From positions 23,511-87,510 of the forward strand of contig NZ_AUDY01000003.1 of the NCBI RefSeq assembly GCF_000425705.1: a DNA stretch of 64,000 nucleotides, given 5' to 3'. Source of the DNA: Halobacillus kuroshimensis DSM 18393. Lineage in GTDB: Bacteria > Bacillota > Bacilli > Bacillales > Halobacillaceae. The notes below the pieces were generated by a model. That model was not told the DNA's origin. It did no database searches and was given only the letters and a program-made list of their open reading frames with translations. Within the stretch, counting starts at the first letter, position 1, and each line of letters starts with the position of its first letter. Positions 20,385 through 29,073 of the stretch are shown here, in pieces. A program made the translations under genes and the position numbers.

Positions 20385-22016
20385 ATGAAATCTGTTCGTG
20401 CTGTACTGGATTATTTAGTTTCAGGAGATGTTTCTTATATTTTTGGAATTCCGGCTGGATCGGTAAATGCCTTTTTTGATGAGCTTTATGACACGCCTTC
20501 CATTACACCTGTTATCGCTAAGCATGAGGGAGCAGCCTCCTATATGGCCGCTGCCTATGCTAAATATTCCGGTTCGCTGAGTGTATGCATCGGAAGCAGT
20601 GGTCCCGGCGGAACAAATCTGGTGACAGGGGCGGCGAATGCGATGCGGGAGCACCTTCCTGTCCTGTTCCTCACCGGAGCTGTCCCTGTGGATACTGTCG
20701 GATTGAACGCGTCCCAGGAACTGCATGCGGATCCTCTGTATCAGTCTGTGACGAAATACAGCCAGCGTGTGGACCGGGCGGAGGACCTGCTTCCGGAAAT
20801 TCATAAAGCGGTGGAAATTGCCCTGACCGGTGTTCCAGGCCCTGTGCATATCGCTATGCCGATCGACGTTCAGCTTTCATCCGTTACGCCCCCCGCTCTT
20901 CCGGCTTTTCCGGAACGGCTCCCTCTTCTTCCCGATGATGAAAAAATCCAGAAAACGGCTGAAAAACTCGCCGGAACGAGTGGATTTATTTTCGCCGGCC
21001 AAGGGATCCGCGGGTCTGTCGAAGACGTACTGGAACTGGCTGAAACGCTGGAATGGCCGATTATCACAACCCCTCAGGCGAAGGGATTCATCCCGGATGA
21101 TCACCCGCTTCTGAAAGGGATATTCGGATTTGCGGGGCACGAAGAGGCTTCCGCATTCATTCATTCGAATGAAGCTGAAACCATCCTTGTGCTTGGGTCG
21201 AGCCTTGGGGAAACGGCTACGAACAACTGGAATCCCGCCCTGGCTGCCAACCGGACGCTTATCCAGGTTGATTACGATGCTACGGTCTTCAACCGGAAGT
21301 ATCCGGTTGACATGGCTGTACACGGGGATATCAATGTGACCGTATCTTCTTTGATTACAGCTTTGAATCAGCTTGGACAAAGGCAGAAACGAATGGCTGC
21401 CTTCCCACAGCGCTCACAGGAAATCACACCGGAGTATAACACCCAGAATGTGCTGCTCTCCCTGCAGAAGCTCCTTCCTGAGAATACACGCTATACAGTG
21501 GATATCGGAGAATTCATGGCTTATGTCGTCCACTATATGAACGTCCGTTCCACGGATTCTTTTGATATCAATGTCCACTTCGGAGCGATGGGAAGCGGCA
21601 TCGGCAGTGCCATCGGTGCCAAGCTTGCAGAACCGGAAAGACCCGTGGTAAGCCTCACCGGAGATGGCTGCTTCTTCATGCACGGGATGGAACTGCTGAC
21701 AGCCAAAGAATACAACATCCCCGTCTTGTTTATCGTGATGAATAATGCACGGCTCGGCATGGTCCATCACGGGCATACGCTGCAGTATAAGCGTGCGCAT
21801 GAGCGGTTTGGTCAGGAAGCGGTCAATATTACTGCTATGGCCGCTTCTCTTGGTGTGCCGTCTGCTTCCGTTCATTCCATGGAAGATGTGAATGAAGATA
21901 CACTCGGAGAGGTTTTGAAAAGCAGCGGGCCAGCCGTTCTTGAGATTTCCCTTGTGGATGACAATGTCCCGCCTATGGGTGATAGAGTCAAGTTCCTCTC
22001 TTCTTTCGGAAAATAA
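20385..22016 (+). CDS. ThDP-dependent acetolactate synthase / pyruvate oxidase-like enzyme
   Basis: A 543-residue three-domain ThDP enzyme. Catalytic Glu48 lies in KHEGAA, the glycine-rich SSGPGGTNLVTGAANA follows, and the ThDP motif GDG (from 426) is followed by the usual distal NN. This fits the acetolactate synthase, pyruvate oxidase and glyoxylate carboligase group; I cannot fix the reaction. The start at 20385 follows AAGGAG (20371-20376) by 8 bases, immediately after the GGDEF-EAL stop, so the two genes are one transcription unit. No small regulatory subunit gene is adjacent, unlike the biosynthetic ilvB-ilvH pair. Confidence 0.85.
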   Translation: MKSVRAVLDYLVSGDVSYIFGIPAGSVNAFFDELYDTPSITPVIAKHEGAASYMAAAYAKYSGSLSVCIGSSGPGGTNLVTGAANAMREHLPVLFLTGAVPVDTVGLNASQELHADPLYQSVTKYSQRVDRAEDLLPEIHKAVEIALTGVPGPVHIAMPIDVQLSSVTPPALPAFPERLPLLPDDEKIQKTAEKLAGTSGFIFAGQGIRGSVEDVLELAETLEWPIITTPQAKGFIPDDHPLLKGIFGFAGHEEASAFIHSNEAETILVLGSSLGETATNNWNPALAANRTLIQVDYDATVFNRKYPVDMAVHGDINVTVSSLITALNQLGQRQKRMAAFPQRSQEITPEYNTQNVLLSLQKLLPENTRYTVDIGEFMAYVVHYMNVRSTDSFDINVHFGAMGSGIGSAIGAKLAEPERPVVSLTGDGCFFMHGMELLTAKEYNIPVLFIVMNNARLGMVHHGHTLQYKRAHERFGQEAVNITAMAASLGVPSASVHSMEDVNEDTLGEVLKSSGPAVLEISLVDDNVPPMGDRVKFLSSFGK

Positions 22017-22049
22017 TTCTATGAAAGTCTGTCATTTTTTTGAAAACGA

Positions 22050-22078
22050 TTGAATCTTTCCTGCACCCTCTTTATGAT
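22050..22078 (+). promoter_or_regulatory. SigA promoter of the PCYCGC lipoprotein
   Basis: TTGAAT (22050-22055), 17-bp spacer, TATGAT (22073-22078). Confidence 0.7.
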
Positions 22079-22103
22079 AGAGGTAATCTATATAAAGAGG
22101 GTG
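22064..22103 (+). terminator. 12-bp inverted repeat spanning a -10 box and an RBS
   Basis: CACCCTCTTTAT (22064-22075) and ATAAAGAGGGTG (22092-22103) are perfect complements with a 16-base loop, followed by CTTTGTTTTG. It can act as terminator of the upstream ThDP gene. Its right arm contains the RBS GAGGGTG of the lipoprotein and its left arm enters the -10 box. Confidence 0.6.
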
Positions 22104-22110
22104 CTTTGTT

Positions 22111-22584
22111 TTGCTGAAAAATGTACTCATCATGGGTATACTCGTATCCGGCCTGTTCCTTACAGGATGTGGAGCGTCGGAAAGTGAAGAGAGTCATGTC
22201 GAACATGCGAACGGAGACCTGCGTGAAGAAACGGCTTCAGCGGATGTCCTCCCCGCCTTCATGGACGAGAAACCCGAAAATGTCCAGAACATCTACCTGG
22301 CTGCTGCCCAGCACCGTGATCTGCTTGAAAACATTCCCTGCTACTGTGGTTGCGGAGAAAGCGCCGGCCATAAAGATAATTACGACTGCTTCGTTCATGA
22401 AAACCATGACGACGGCCGGATCATGTGGGATGACCACGGAACGAAATGCGGGGTCTGCCTTGAAATTGCTGCCTCTTCCATCAACGATTATCAGCAGGGG
22501 AAATCGATCAAGGACATCCGTGCAGATATTGATGAAGCATATGAAAACGGGTATGCAGAACCTACCCCAACCCCTGCTCTTTAA
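22111..22584 (+). CDS. PCYCGC motif-containing lipoprotein
   Basis: A 157-residue secreted lipoprotein. The signal peptide ends in the lipobox LTGC (Cys about 20), followed by an acidic linker. The name-giving PCYCGC sequence sits near residue 77, with further Cys at DCFVH and CGVCLE, suggesting metal or redox binding outside the membrane. The start is TTG at 22111, since GAGGGTG (22097-22103) is 7 bases upstream. Members occur in many bacilli without a known function. It is monocistronic, bounded by its own promoter and a strong terminator. Confidence 0.88.
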   Translation: MLKNVLIMGILVSGLFLTGCGASESEESHVEHANGDLREETASADVLPAFMDEKPENVQNIYLAAAQHRDLLENIPCYCGCGESAGHKDNYDCFVHENHDDGRIMWDDHGTKCGVCLEIAASSINDYQQGKSIKDIRADIDEAYENGYAEPTPTPAL

Positions 22585-22609
22585 TCAGATCGTTTTAAAA
22601 TGAACAACG

Positions 22610-22643
22610 AAGGCCGCCCCGGTTTCCAGGGCGGCCTTTGTTT
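22610..22643 (+). terminator. Terminator after the PCYCGC lipoprotein
   Basis: AAGGCCGCCC (22610-22619) pairs with GGGCGGCCTT (22629-22638), then TGTTTG. Confidence 0.85.
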
Positions 22644-22781
22644 GTTGAGAATTAGTATGTTGTACTCACAGAGCGTTCGAGGTCACGCCCCGCTTAAGCG
22701 AATGATCCGCACTCATGGAGACGCTAGAAAAACACAGGTTCCTCTGCACGCTGAAAGGAAGCCATTTTCAGAGTGACTCTT

Positions 22782-23300
22782 TCATGCCGTCTTTTCCACC
22801 GACTTCTTCTGATCGAATTTCTGCTTTAACTGTTTCCGGCCCCGGTGCAGCCTCGACTTCACGGCGCCCTGGGTTATGTTCAGAAAGGCCGCGATTTCCT
22901 GCTCCTTCATGCTGTACTGAAAGCTTAAGTGAAGAACATCCCTTATTTTAGGGGATAGTAAGTTGATGGATGATTGGATCTCCTCCTCAAGCTGATGCCG
23001 TTCACACGTTGCTTCAACGAGGGAGTCCTTTTGACATAAAGAATCGGGCAGCGGGATATGTTCAAGCGATACTACAACGGCACGCCGCTCTTTTCTCAGC
23101 AGATCGACCGCTTTTCTTGCGGCAATCGTAGACAACCAGGCTCCCGCTTTTTCCTCATCCGTCAGTTCATCCAGTTTGTGATAGGCTTTCAAGTACGTTT
23201 CCTGCACCACATCTTCAGCAAGGCTGTGGCTTTTCATCACTTTATATGCAGAGAAAAAGACCCGCCGGTGATAACGCTCATAAAGTTCACGGATATCCAT
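22782..23300 (-). CDS. ECF-type RNA polymerase sigma factor
   Basis: A 172-residue ECF sigma factor. Region 2 is seen as YHRRVFFSAYKVM, DVVQETYLKAY and WLSTIAARKAVDLLRKERR; region 4 as SPKIRDVLHLSFQ and GAVKSRLHRGRKQLK. I chose the ATG at 23300 with AAGGAGG 8 bases upstream; a longer reading to 23348 lacks an RBS. It lies 13 bp after the permease gene on the same strand and ends the operon. No anti-sigma gene (zinc-finger or single-span membrane protein) is adjacent. The partner might be the permease or a distant gene. Confidence 0.9.
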   Translation of the reverse strand: MDIRELYERYHRRVFFSAYKVMKSHSLAEDVVQETYLKAYHKLDELTDEEKAGAWLSTIAARKAVDLLRKERRAVVVSLEHIPLPDSLCQKDSLVEATCERHQLEEEIQSSINLLSPKIRDVLHLSFQYSMKEQEIAAFLNITQGAVKSRLHRGRKQLKQKFDQKKSVEKTA

Positions 23301-23313
23301 CCGGCTCTCCTCC

Positions 23314-25326
23314 TTACTCAAAATACTGTCGAACGAAATCCGGAGCATTCTCTTTGGTGAACGTCACAATTTCATTATGGTCTTTGTTGGTATCGTCATA
23401 GTAAAGGGCGACTATATAGGCACCGCTATCCTGATTGTGTTCGCCTTGAAGCAGAGGCTCGATTTTCTCATCACCTTCCACGGCCAGTGGCTCCACGCCC
23501 TGTTCCATTAACCGATCATAGATAAATCTCGGATAATCATCGGCGAGCTGTTCCTCCGGCCATTCAAACACTACCGCTTCAGCAATATCCCCAGGTCCGA
23601 CCATAAACTCCTCATACAACCCTTCCTTTTTAAGCCAGGCCGTCGTTCGTTCATACCCTTCGTATACGGTCGTTTGATAAGGGTTGGTTATGATTTCATT
23701 GGATTCGTCCTTCACACGGAAGGATATCCATGAATACATGCCGCTTGGATGGGCCATCTCTTCATAAGACTGACTGCGCAGATCTTCTTGCAAAGCCTTC
23801 AACAAGCCGGTCACTTTCTCGTCATCCATAATTGTCTGCGGTCTTCCTTTTCCATTAGGATCAAGATGGATGCGGTCCACCTGTCCACTCTCCAGTGTTA
23901 AAGCTGGATAACGGATGTTTCTACCTTCTTCTGTTTCATAAACCGCCTGCCGGGCGGCTTCGATTCTTGGATCAGCCGTTTGGTACTGCCGCTGGACCTT
24001 CCGACCGTTTTCCAGTTCGTAATGGATAAAGAAGTAGTCTTCCCCAATCACCATAGGTTCGCTGTATTCGACAAGGGCTTCATGTAAATTAAGAACGGAT
24101 TCAATTCCCTCTCCTGATGTGATATAGGAAATCGGCGTGCCGTCAATCTGATGCTGTTCATATTCACCATAACCCTCACTGATATAAGCTTTTACAACCG
24201 TTTCCTGCTCCGGAATGTAAGCTTCGTAGCTCTGCCAGCCTAACGGAAGGAGAGCCAGGACAGCACCTGCGCTTCCTGTATAGACGAGCCAGTTTTTAAT
24301 GAGACGGATATGGAAGACACGCCACGTCTTCTCCAACAGCATGACTGACACCATATACCCGAAGGTTCCGCCCAATCCCCAGCCAAACACCATCCAGCCG
24401 TACGAACTCAAGCTGAGACCGAAATACATCCCTCCAAGCAGTGCGGTGCAGAAGGTAACACCAAACTTAAAGACAGGGCGCAGCGCTGGAACAGTCACGG
24501 CTTTTGTGGCCGTTTCCAACGCACGCCTTTGATAAATGACATAAGAAAGGCCATAAATGACGACAGATGCCAAACCGTACGTCCATAAAGAAACTTGGGA
24601 TAATGGAAGATCGGAGGCTTCACCACCGGAAGGGGGCGCCGTCAGAACATCTGTGATTGGTGATAAATGCTGGATCGTTTCTTCCTGAACGATGACGCCT
24701 GAAAAACCATTGATTGTCATGTCCAGGTAATAGCTGATCAATAAGTACATTCCAGCGGGAAATAGCAGGAAAATATACGTAATTACTGCATGAACAGCGG
24801 ATAAACCGGTCAGCGTCCCTACAAAAACACCGGTCATAAATAATAGGATGGACATGACACAGAAAAGAACGAGCCAGTAAGCGGCATTTCCCATCGTGAA
24901 ATAACCCGATACGTCTGCGATCCATGAAGTTACAACTAAAATGATGAAATTCAAGAGAACCGGGACGAGCAGCAGAACAATCCCCGACACCAGGTGATGG
25001 TTCAACAGCCTGCCACGGCTGATCGGTAAGCTATGAGCAAAGTCTGAGGCATCCTTCGTTTGAAGATACCGGAATAAAAAAACAGCCATCAAGACAGGGA
25101 GAATCAATAGAAAAACAGCTTGAAGCTCAAAGGCGAACATCGAACCGAGGAGCCCTCCGTCATTTTCCACCGGTAGAGTCATAGGAGTGGCTGTATTCAG
25201 ATCCATAAACAGCGGCAGCGGAACGAGAAAGAAAAGTCCAAGAAAATAGACGATGCTGATCCACCCTACAGCTCTGAAATCCTGCTTGAATATTTCCTTA
25301 TTAAACAAGGATGTTTTCAAACGCAT
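23314..25326 (-). CDS. ABC transporter permease with large C-terminal domain (DUF6449-like)
   Basis: A 670-residue protein. The N-terminal half has several membrane helices (about 15-45, 55-80, 100-125, 145-175, 180-205, 265-290, 300-360), with the typical FRYLQTKDASDFAHSLPISR segment of ABC-2-like permeases in bacilli. From about 375 on it is a soluble, acidic domain of some 290 residues, probably outside the membrane. The start at 25326 follows GGGAGGTG. It overlaps the ATPase gene by 26 bp. The layout recalls the B. subtilis Ytr system, which responds to cell-wall antibiotics; the link here is by analogy. Confidence 0.85.
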   Translation of the reverse strand: MRLKTSLFNKEIFKQDFRAVGWISIVYFLGLFFLVPLPLFMDLNTATPMTLPVENDGGLLGSMFAFELQAVFLLILPVLMAVFLFRYLQTKDASDFAHSLPISRGRLLNHHLVSGIVLLLVPVLLNFIILVVTSWIADVSGYFTMGNAAYWLVLFCVMSILLFMTGVFVGTLTGLSAVHAVITYIFLLFPAGMYLLISYYLDMTINGFSGVIVQEETIQHLSPITDVLTAPPSGGEASDLPLSQVSLWTYGLASVVIYGLSYVIYQRRALETATKAVTVPALRPVFKFGVTFCTALLGGMYFGLSLSSYGWMVFGWGLGGTFGYMVSVMLLEKTWRVFHIRLIKNWLVYTGSAGAVLALLPLGWQSYEAYIPEQETVVKAYISEGYGEYEQHQIDGTPISYITSGEGIESVLNLHEALVEYSEPMVIGEDYFFIHYELENGRKVQRQYQTADPRIEAARQAVYETEEGRNIRYPALTLESGQVDRIHLDPNGKGRPQTIMDDEKVTGLLKALQEDLRSQSYEEMAHPSGMYSWISFRVKDESNEIITNPYQTTVYEGYERTTAWLKKEGLYEEFMVGPGDIAEAVVFEWPEEQLADDYPRFIYDRLMEQGVEPLAVEGDEKIEPLLQGEHNQDSGAYIVALYYDDTNKDHNEIVTFTKENAPDFVRQYFE

Positions 25327-26200
25327 ATCCGACACCTCCCATTTCATAGATGAAGATTTCCTCAAGCGTTAACGGCAGGCGGTCATAAACCACAGGATGC
25401 CATGACTGAATTTCCTGTGCCACTTCTTTCTCTGTGCCACGGACGATGAGGACATATACGCTTCCCCGTTTTTCTACATGAAGGACGTCAAGATCTGTTT
25501 CATCAGGATCAAACGCATCCTCCTTGAAGGCGGCCTGAATTTTATGCACGTCTTCCTTCAAGTCGTCCAAGTCCCGTTCCAACAGGATCTCTCCCTTATG
25601 AAGGATGCCGACGTGGTCGCAGATATCCTCCACTTCCCGCAGGTTATGAGAAGAAATCAAAACCGTCATTTCACGTTCAGCCACATCCTGGATAATCAAG
25701 TTTCTGATTTTCTGTCTCATGACAGCATCCAGGCCATCAAACGGTTCATCAAGAATCAATACATCCGGGACGGTGGACAATGCGAGCCAGAACGCCGCCT
25801 GTCTCTGCATCCCTTTTGAAAAACGGCTGAGCTTCTGCTTGTCGTCCAGCTTAAAAAGCGTTCTCAGCTTTTCGTACCGCTCTTCATCCCAGCCGGGAAA
25901 CAAGGATCGATAATAGTCCCCCATCTGCCGAATGGTGTATTGCGGTAGGAAATACAGGTGATCCGACAGAAATATGAGCCGCTGCTTTGTTTTCGTATTT
26001 TCATAAATCCCAGCATTGTCAATATGGACCTGACCGTCGTCCTGCCGCAGGATTCCTGCGAGCATCCGCATCATCGTCGTTTTACCGGCACCGTTGGATC
26101 CAAGCATCCCGTAGATCGACCCCTTGTTCACATGAAAGCTGACATTGGTTAAAATCTGTTGTTTATCGAACGATTTATCGACGTTTCTCACATCAATCAT
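25301..26200 (-). CDS. ABC transporter ATP-binding protein (YtrB-like)
   Basis: A 299-residue ATPase. Walker A is GSNGAGKTT, the signature is a variant FSKGMQRQ instead of LSGGQ, Walker B is VLILDEPFDGLD, and the H-loop is SSHNLREVE. The FSKGM type is common in Ytr/Bcr-like exporters. The start at 26200 follows GGGGGAGAA. It overlaps the GntR gene by 8 bp and the permease gene by 26 bp, so all are translationally coupled. It energises the adjacent permease at the inner face of the membrane. Confidence 0.92.
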   Translation of the reverse strand: MIDVRNVDKSFDKQQILTNVSFHVNKGSIYGMLGSNGAGKTTMMRMLAGILRQDDGQVHIDNAGIYENTKTKQRLIFLSDHLYFLPQYTIRQMGDYYRSLFPGWDEERYEKLRTLFKLDDKQKLSRFSKGMQRQAAFWLALSTVPDVLILDEPFDGLDAVMRQKIRNLIIQDVAEREMTVLISSHNLREVEDICDHVGILHKGEILLERDLDDLKEDVHKIQAAFKEDAFDPDETDLDVLHVEKRGSVYVLIVRGTEKEVAQEIQSWHPVVYDRLPLTLEEIFIYEMGGVGYAFENILV

Positions 26201-26570
26201 GACGTTCTCCCCCTTCCACATCCTTTAAAAGTTCAGCAATCTCTTCCCGGCTCATACCTAAATACATCGCTTCTGCAAATAATTCCTTCAACTCTTCCCT
26301 CACTTTTTCCAGCTCCTCTTTCCGTCCGTTTTTACTTGAAGGATGAACAAAGCTTCCTTTACCTTTCAACGAGTAAATGTAGCCCTGGGACTCAAGCTCC
26401 CGGTATGCCTTTTGAATTGTATTCGGGTTGATCGTCAACTGCTGCGCCAGTTCCCTTACAGAAGGAAGCTTTTCATCTTCCTTAAGAACATCGTGAATAA
26501 TCAGCTGCTTCAGTTTGTCGATCAACTGCTCGTATATCGGCTTACGGCTCCTGATATCCAGCTCAAACAT
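26193..26570 (-). CDS. GntR family regulator (YtrA subfamily)
   Basis: A 125-residue repressor. Winged helix: PIYEQLIDKLKQLI, EKLPSVRELAQQLTINPNTIQKAYRELE, GKGSFV. The short helical C-terminal part (about 40 residues) is the YtrA-type dimerisation region without a separate ligand domain. It is the first gene of the operon with ATPase, permease and ECF sigma. A 9-7-9 palindrome at 26598-26622 just upstream is its probable operator, so the operon is likely autorepressed. Confidence 0.92.
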   Translation of the reverse strand: MFELDIRSRKPIYEQLIDKLKQLIIHDVLKEDEKLPSVRELAQQLTINPNTIQKAYRELESQGYIYSLKGKGSFVHPSSKNGRKEELEKVREELKELFAEAMYLGMSREEIAELLKDVEGGERHD

Positions 26571-26589
26571 AGATCCACCTCCGCCTCTT

Positions 26590-26622
26590 CTGTATTAACT
26601 GTATTATTACTACTAATACAGT
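26590..26622 (-). promoter_or_regulatory. Probable GntR/YtrA-type operator
   Basis: Perfect inverted repeat ACTGTATTA (26598-26606) / TAATACAGT (26614-26622) with 7-base spacer, plus a third half-site CTGTATTAA at 26590-26598. A -10-like TATACT (minus, 26623-26628) with a weak -35 TTCTCA 17 bp upstream puts the operator over the transcription start. Confidence 0.7.
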
Positions 26623-26686
26623 AGTATACACGTCCCCTCTTATTTTGAGAAGGCCCGGAGTGAAAAAACATGGACGCACAAGTCAC

Positions 26687-26719
26687 AAAAAAAGACCGCC
26701 GGGCAGGCCGCGGCAGTCT
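26687..26719 (-). terminator. Terminator after the flavin reductase gene
   Basis: On the minus strand AGACTGCCG pairs with CGGCGGTCT (one G-T pair), followed by seven T. Confidence 0.8.
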
Positions 26720-26729
26720 CTGCATACGT

Positions 26730-27335
26730 CTATGATTTTTTTTGCTTCATACATCCGATGGGCAGGGAATAAAACTCCCGGACATATGTATAATCTCCTG
26801 CCATCCTTCCAACCGGCTTCAGCTTATAGGGATCGATTTTATCCACGTCCATATAAACATCGTCCCTCACATGATAACCGACAAGGCGGCCGAGCACTAA
26901 ATGACCGGATCCCACCTCTACAACCTGTGACAGTGTACATTCCATGTGCACAGGGGATTCCTTCACTCTCGGAACATTTACAAAATCTCCGGGTTCCGAC
27001 TCCACGCCGGCTGCATGGAACTCATCTACATCAGGACTATGATTTTTACTGCTCTCGTGCATTTGGTCAGCCAGTTGTTCTGTTACAAGGTTAATAATGA
27101 AGGTTTCGGTTTCCCGTATGTTGACAAGAGTATCCTTCTCCCGTTCTCCATCACCAATGGAAAAACAAAGCGTGACCGGGTCCATGGAAGCCACTGTAAA
27201 AAAACTGAACGGAGCCAGATTGGCTACACCACCAGAGCTGAGAGAAGACACCCATGCGATGGGCCGAGGAACGACGGCCCCTTTCACCAGCTTACTCATA
27301 CGATGCTCATGAAACTGATTTTCTCCGATTTTCAT
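26730..27335 (-). CDS. Flavin reductase-like FMN-binding protein
   Basis: A 201-residue cytoplasmic flavoprotein of the flavin reductase domain family. Typical segments: VPRPIAWVSSLSSGGVANLAPFSFF near the N-terminus and TETFIINLV, then HMECTL and VVEVGSGHLVLGRL. Such proteins use NAD(P)H to reduce FMN or act as unknown oxidoreductases; the substrate cannot be told. The ATG at 27335 follows GAGGAG. Monocistronic, with its own terminator, divergent from the AGCS symporter. Confidence 0.85.
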   Translation of the reverse strand: MKIGENQFHEHRMSKLVKGAVVPRPIAWVSSLSSGGVANLAPFSFFTVASMDPVTLCFSIGDGEREKDTLVNIRETETFIINLVTEQLADQMHESSKNHSPDVDEFHAAGVESEPGDFVNVPRVKESPVHMECTLSQVVEVGSGHLVLGRLVGYHVRDDVYMDVDKIDPYKLKPVGRMAGDYTYVREFYSLPIGCMKQKKS

Positions 27336-27470
27336 CCTGCTTCTCCTCCTTTACTTTTCATTGTACTAGAATCCATGTTTTTCCACATCATGCAGAGGGA
27401 TTTACCGTTTAACAGTAAATGGTAAAGGGAATGTATGATTAACATTAAAAATAGGAAGGAGTTTCTTTTA

Positions 27471-28886
27471 TTGGGAGATTTATGGAGTGACTTTAAAGAT
27501 GCATTAGCCACTGTATCCAACTTTTTATGGACATACCCTCTTGCTATTATCTTAATTCTCGGCGGGATCTTCCTCACGTTCCGCATCAAGTTTTTTCAAT
27601 TCCGCTTCTTCGGTCATGTTCTCCATCAAACCGTGGGCCAGATTTTCAAGAAAAACAAACAGAAAGGAAGCATCACTCCTTTCCAGGCGTTCACATCAGC
27701 CCTTGCCTCGACAGCAGGCGCCACAAATATTGTGGGGGTTCCGGTAGCCATTTCGCTCGGTGGACCGGGAGCACTTTTCTGGATGTGGGTGGTAGCCCTT
27801 ATCGGAATGGCAACGAAATACAGCGAGATTCTTCTCGGAGTGAAATACAGGGAAAAGAATGAAAAGAACGTATGGGTGGGCGGCCCGCAGTATTACATAA
27901 AAAAAGCGCTCGGCTGGAAATGGGTCTCCACCGCCTTTGCCTTTCTCCTTATGATTGAACTGATTCCAAGTGTCATGGTCCAGTCCAACTCCATCGCCAC
28001 CCAGACCGAGGGAGCCTTTGGGTGGCCGGTGGAAGTTACCGGCGCCATCATGTGCGTGGCCATTGCCCTCGTCGTATTTGGTGGCATTCAGCGCATTGCC
28101 AAAGTCACGGATAAAATGGTACCGGGGATGGTGCTGGTTTACCTTGCTGTCTGTTTTTACGTCATCTTTGCCAACATTGGTGAAATCCCCTCCGTCTTCG
28201 CTCTTATTTTCCAGCACGCCTTCACACCTGTTTCCGCTACGGGCGGGTTTGCCGGGGCCGCCGTAGCCCAGGCGCTCCGCTGGGGAATTGCGCGCGGTCT
28301 TTACTCCAACGAAGCAGGACTCGGGACAGCGTCGATCGCCCATTCCGCTGCTCAGACCGATCACCCTTCCCGCCAGGCGCTGTGGGGGATCTTCAGTGTT
28401 TTCGTAGATACGATTCTGATCTGTACCGTTTCCGGCCTTGTCGTGCTCGTTACAGGGGCCTGGACAGAAGTCGATGGCAGCGATGCCTCCAACATGATTA
28501 ACGTCGCCATCGGCAGTGAGTTCGGCGACGCGTTCGGAGGAAGCTTCATCAGTGTCTTCCTGCTCTTTTTCGTCATTACGACGATTGGAATTCTTGTATT
28601 CTACGGAGAGAAGCAGGCGGAATACTTATATGGCCTGAAAGCGGCCAAAGGGATGAGAATCGTTTATATTCTTGCCGTTTTCGTCGGAGCTCTCGGAGGC
28701 CTTCAGTTTGTATGGCAGTTCCTTGATCTGCTTCTAGCCCTTGTCCTTCTTGCGAATATTATCCCGCTCCTGTTCCTGCACAAGGAAATCGCGGCACTGA
28801 CCGATGACTACGTAAACCGGGTGTATAAAAAGAAAACCTCTAAACGGAACATCTCCTTGTTTGAGGAAGAGGAAGATGCCAGCTGA
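27471..28886 (+). CDS. Sodium:alanine (amino acid carrier, AGCS family) symporter
   Basis: A 471-residue membrane symporter for Na+-coupled uptake of alanine, glycine or glutamine. Family motifs include the N-terminal FLWTYPLAIILILGG, TSALASTAGATNIVGVP and GIARGLYSNEAGLGTASIAH. I chose TTG at 27471 with GGAAGGAG 9 bases upstream; an ATG at 27435 lacks an RBS and adds residues not usual for the family. A TTTACC/GGTAAA repeat lies at about 27402-27426 upstream. Monocistronic with a strong terminator. Confidence 0.9.
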   Translation: MGDLWSDFKDALATVSNFLWTYPLAIILILGGIFLTFRIKFFQFRFFGHVLHQTVGQIFKKNKQKGSITPFQAFTSALASTAGATNIVGVPVAISLGGPGALFWMWVVALIGMATKYSEILLGVKYREKNEKNVWVGGPQYYIKKALGWKWVSTAFAFLLMIELIPSVMVQSNSIATQTEGAFGWPVEVTGAIMCVAIALVVFGGIQRIAKVTDKMVPGMVLVYLAVCFYVIFANIGEIPSVFALIFQHAFTPVSATGGFAGAAVAQALRWGIARGLYSNEAGLGTASIAHSAAQTDHPSRQALWGIFSVFVDTILICTVSGLVVLVTGAWTEVDGSDASNMINVAIGSEFGDAFGGSFISVFLLFFVITTIGILVFYGEKQAEYLYGLKAAKGMRIVYILAVFVGALGGLQFVWQFLDLLLALVLLANIIPLLFLHKEIAALTDDYVNRVYKKKTSKRNISLFEEEEDAS

Positions 28887-28907
28887 ACCTTTCTATACGG
28901 AAGCCGA

Positions 28908-28937
28908 CTGACGGGAACTTTTCCCGTCAGTTTTTTT
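28908..28937 (+). terminator. Terminator after the AGCS symporter
   Basis: CTGACGGGAA pairs with TTCCCGTCAG (to 28930), followed by seven T. Confidence 0.93.
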
Positions 28938-29073
28938 ATGAGCGGCTCTCCGATTGTAAGAAAGCTTACACATGGACCTTTTCAATTCTCTTCCCAGCCC
29001 TGATTATGCTATCGTCTAAGAGGATAAGATATAGGATAAACAGGCAGGAAAACAACGAAAAGCAGGTGTTCAC

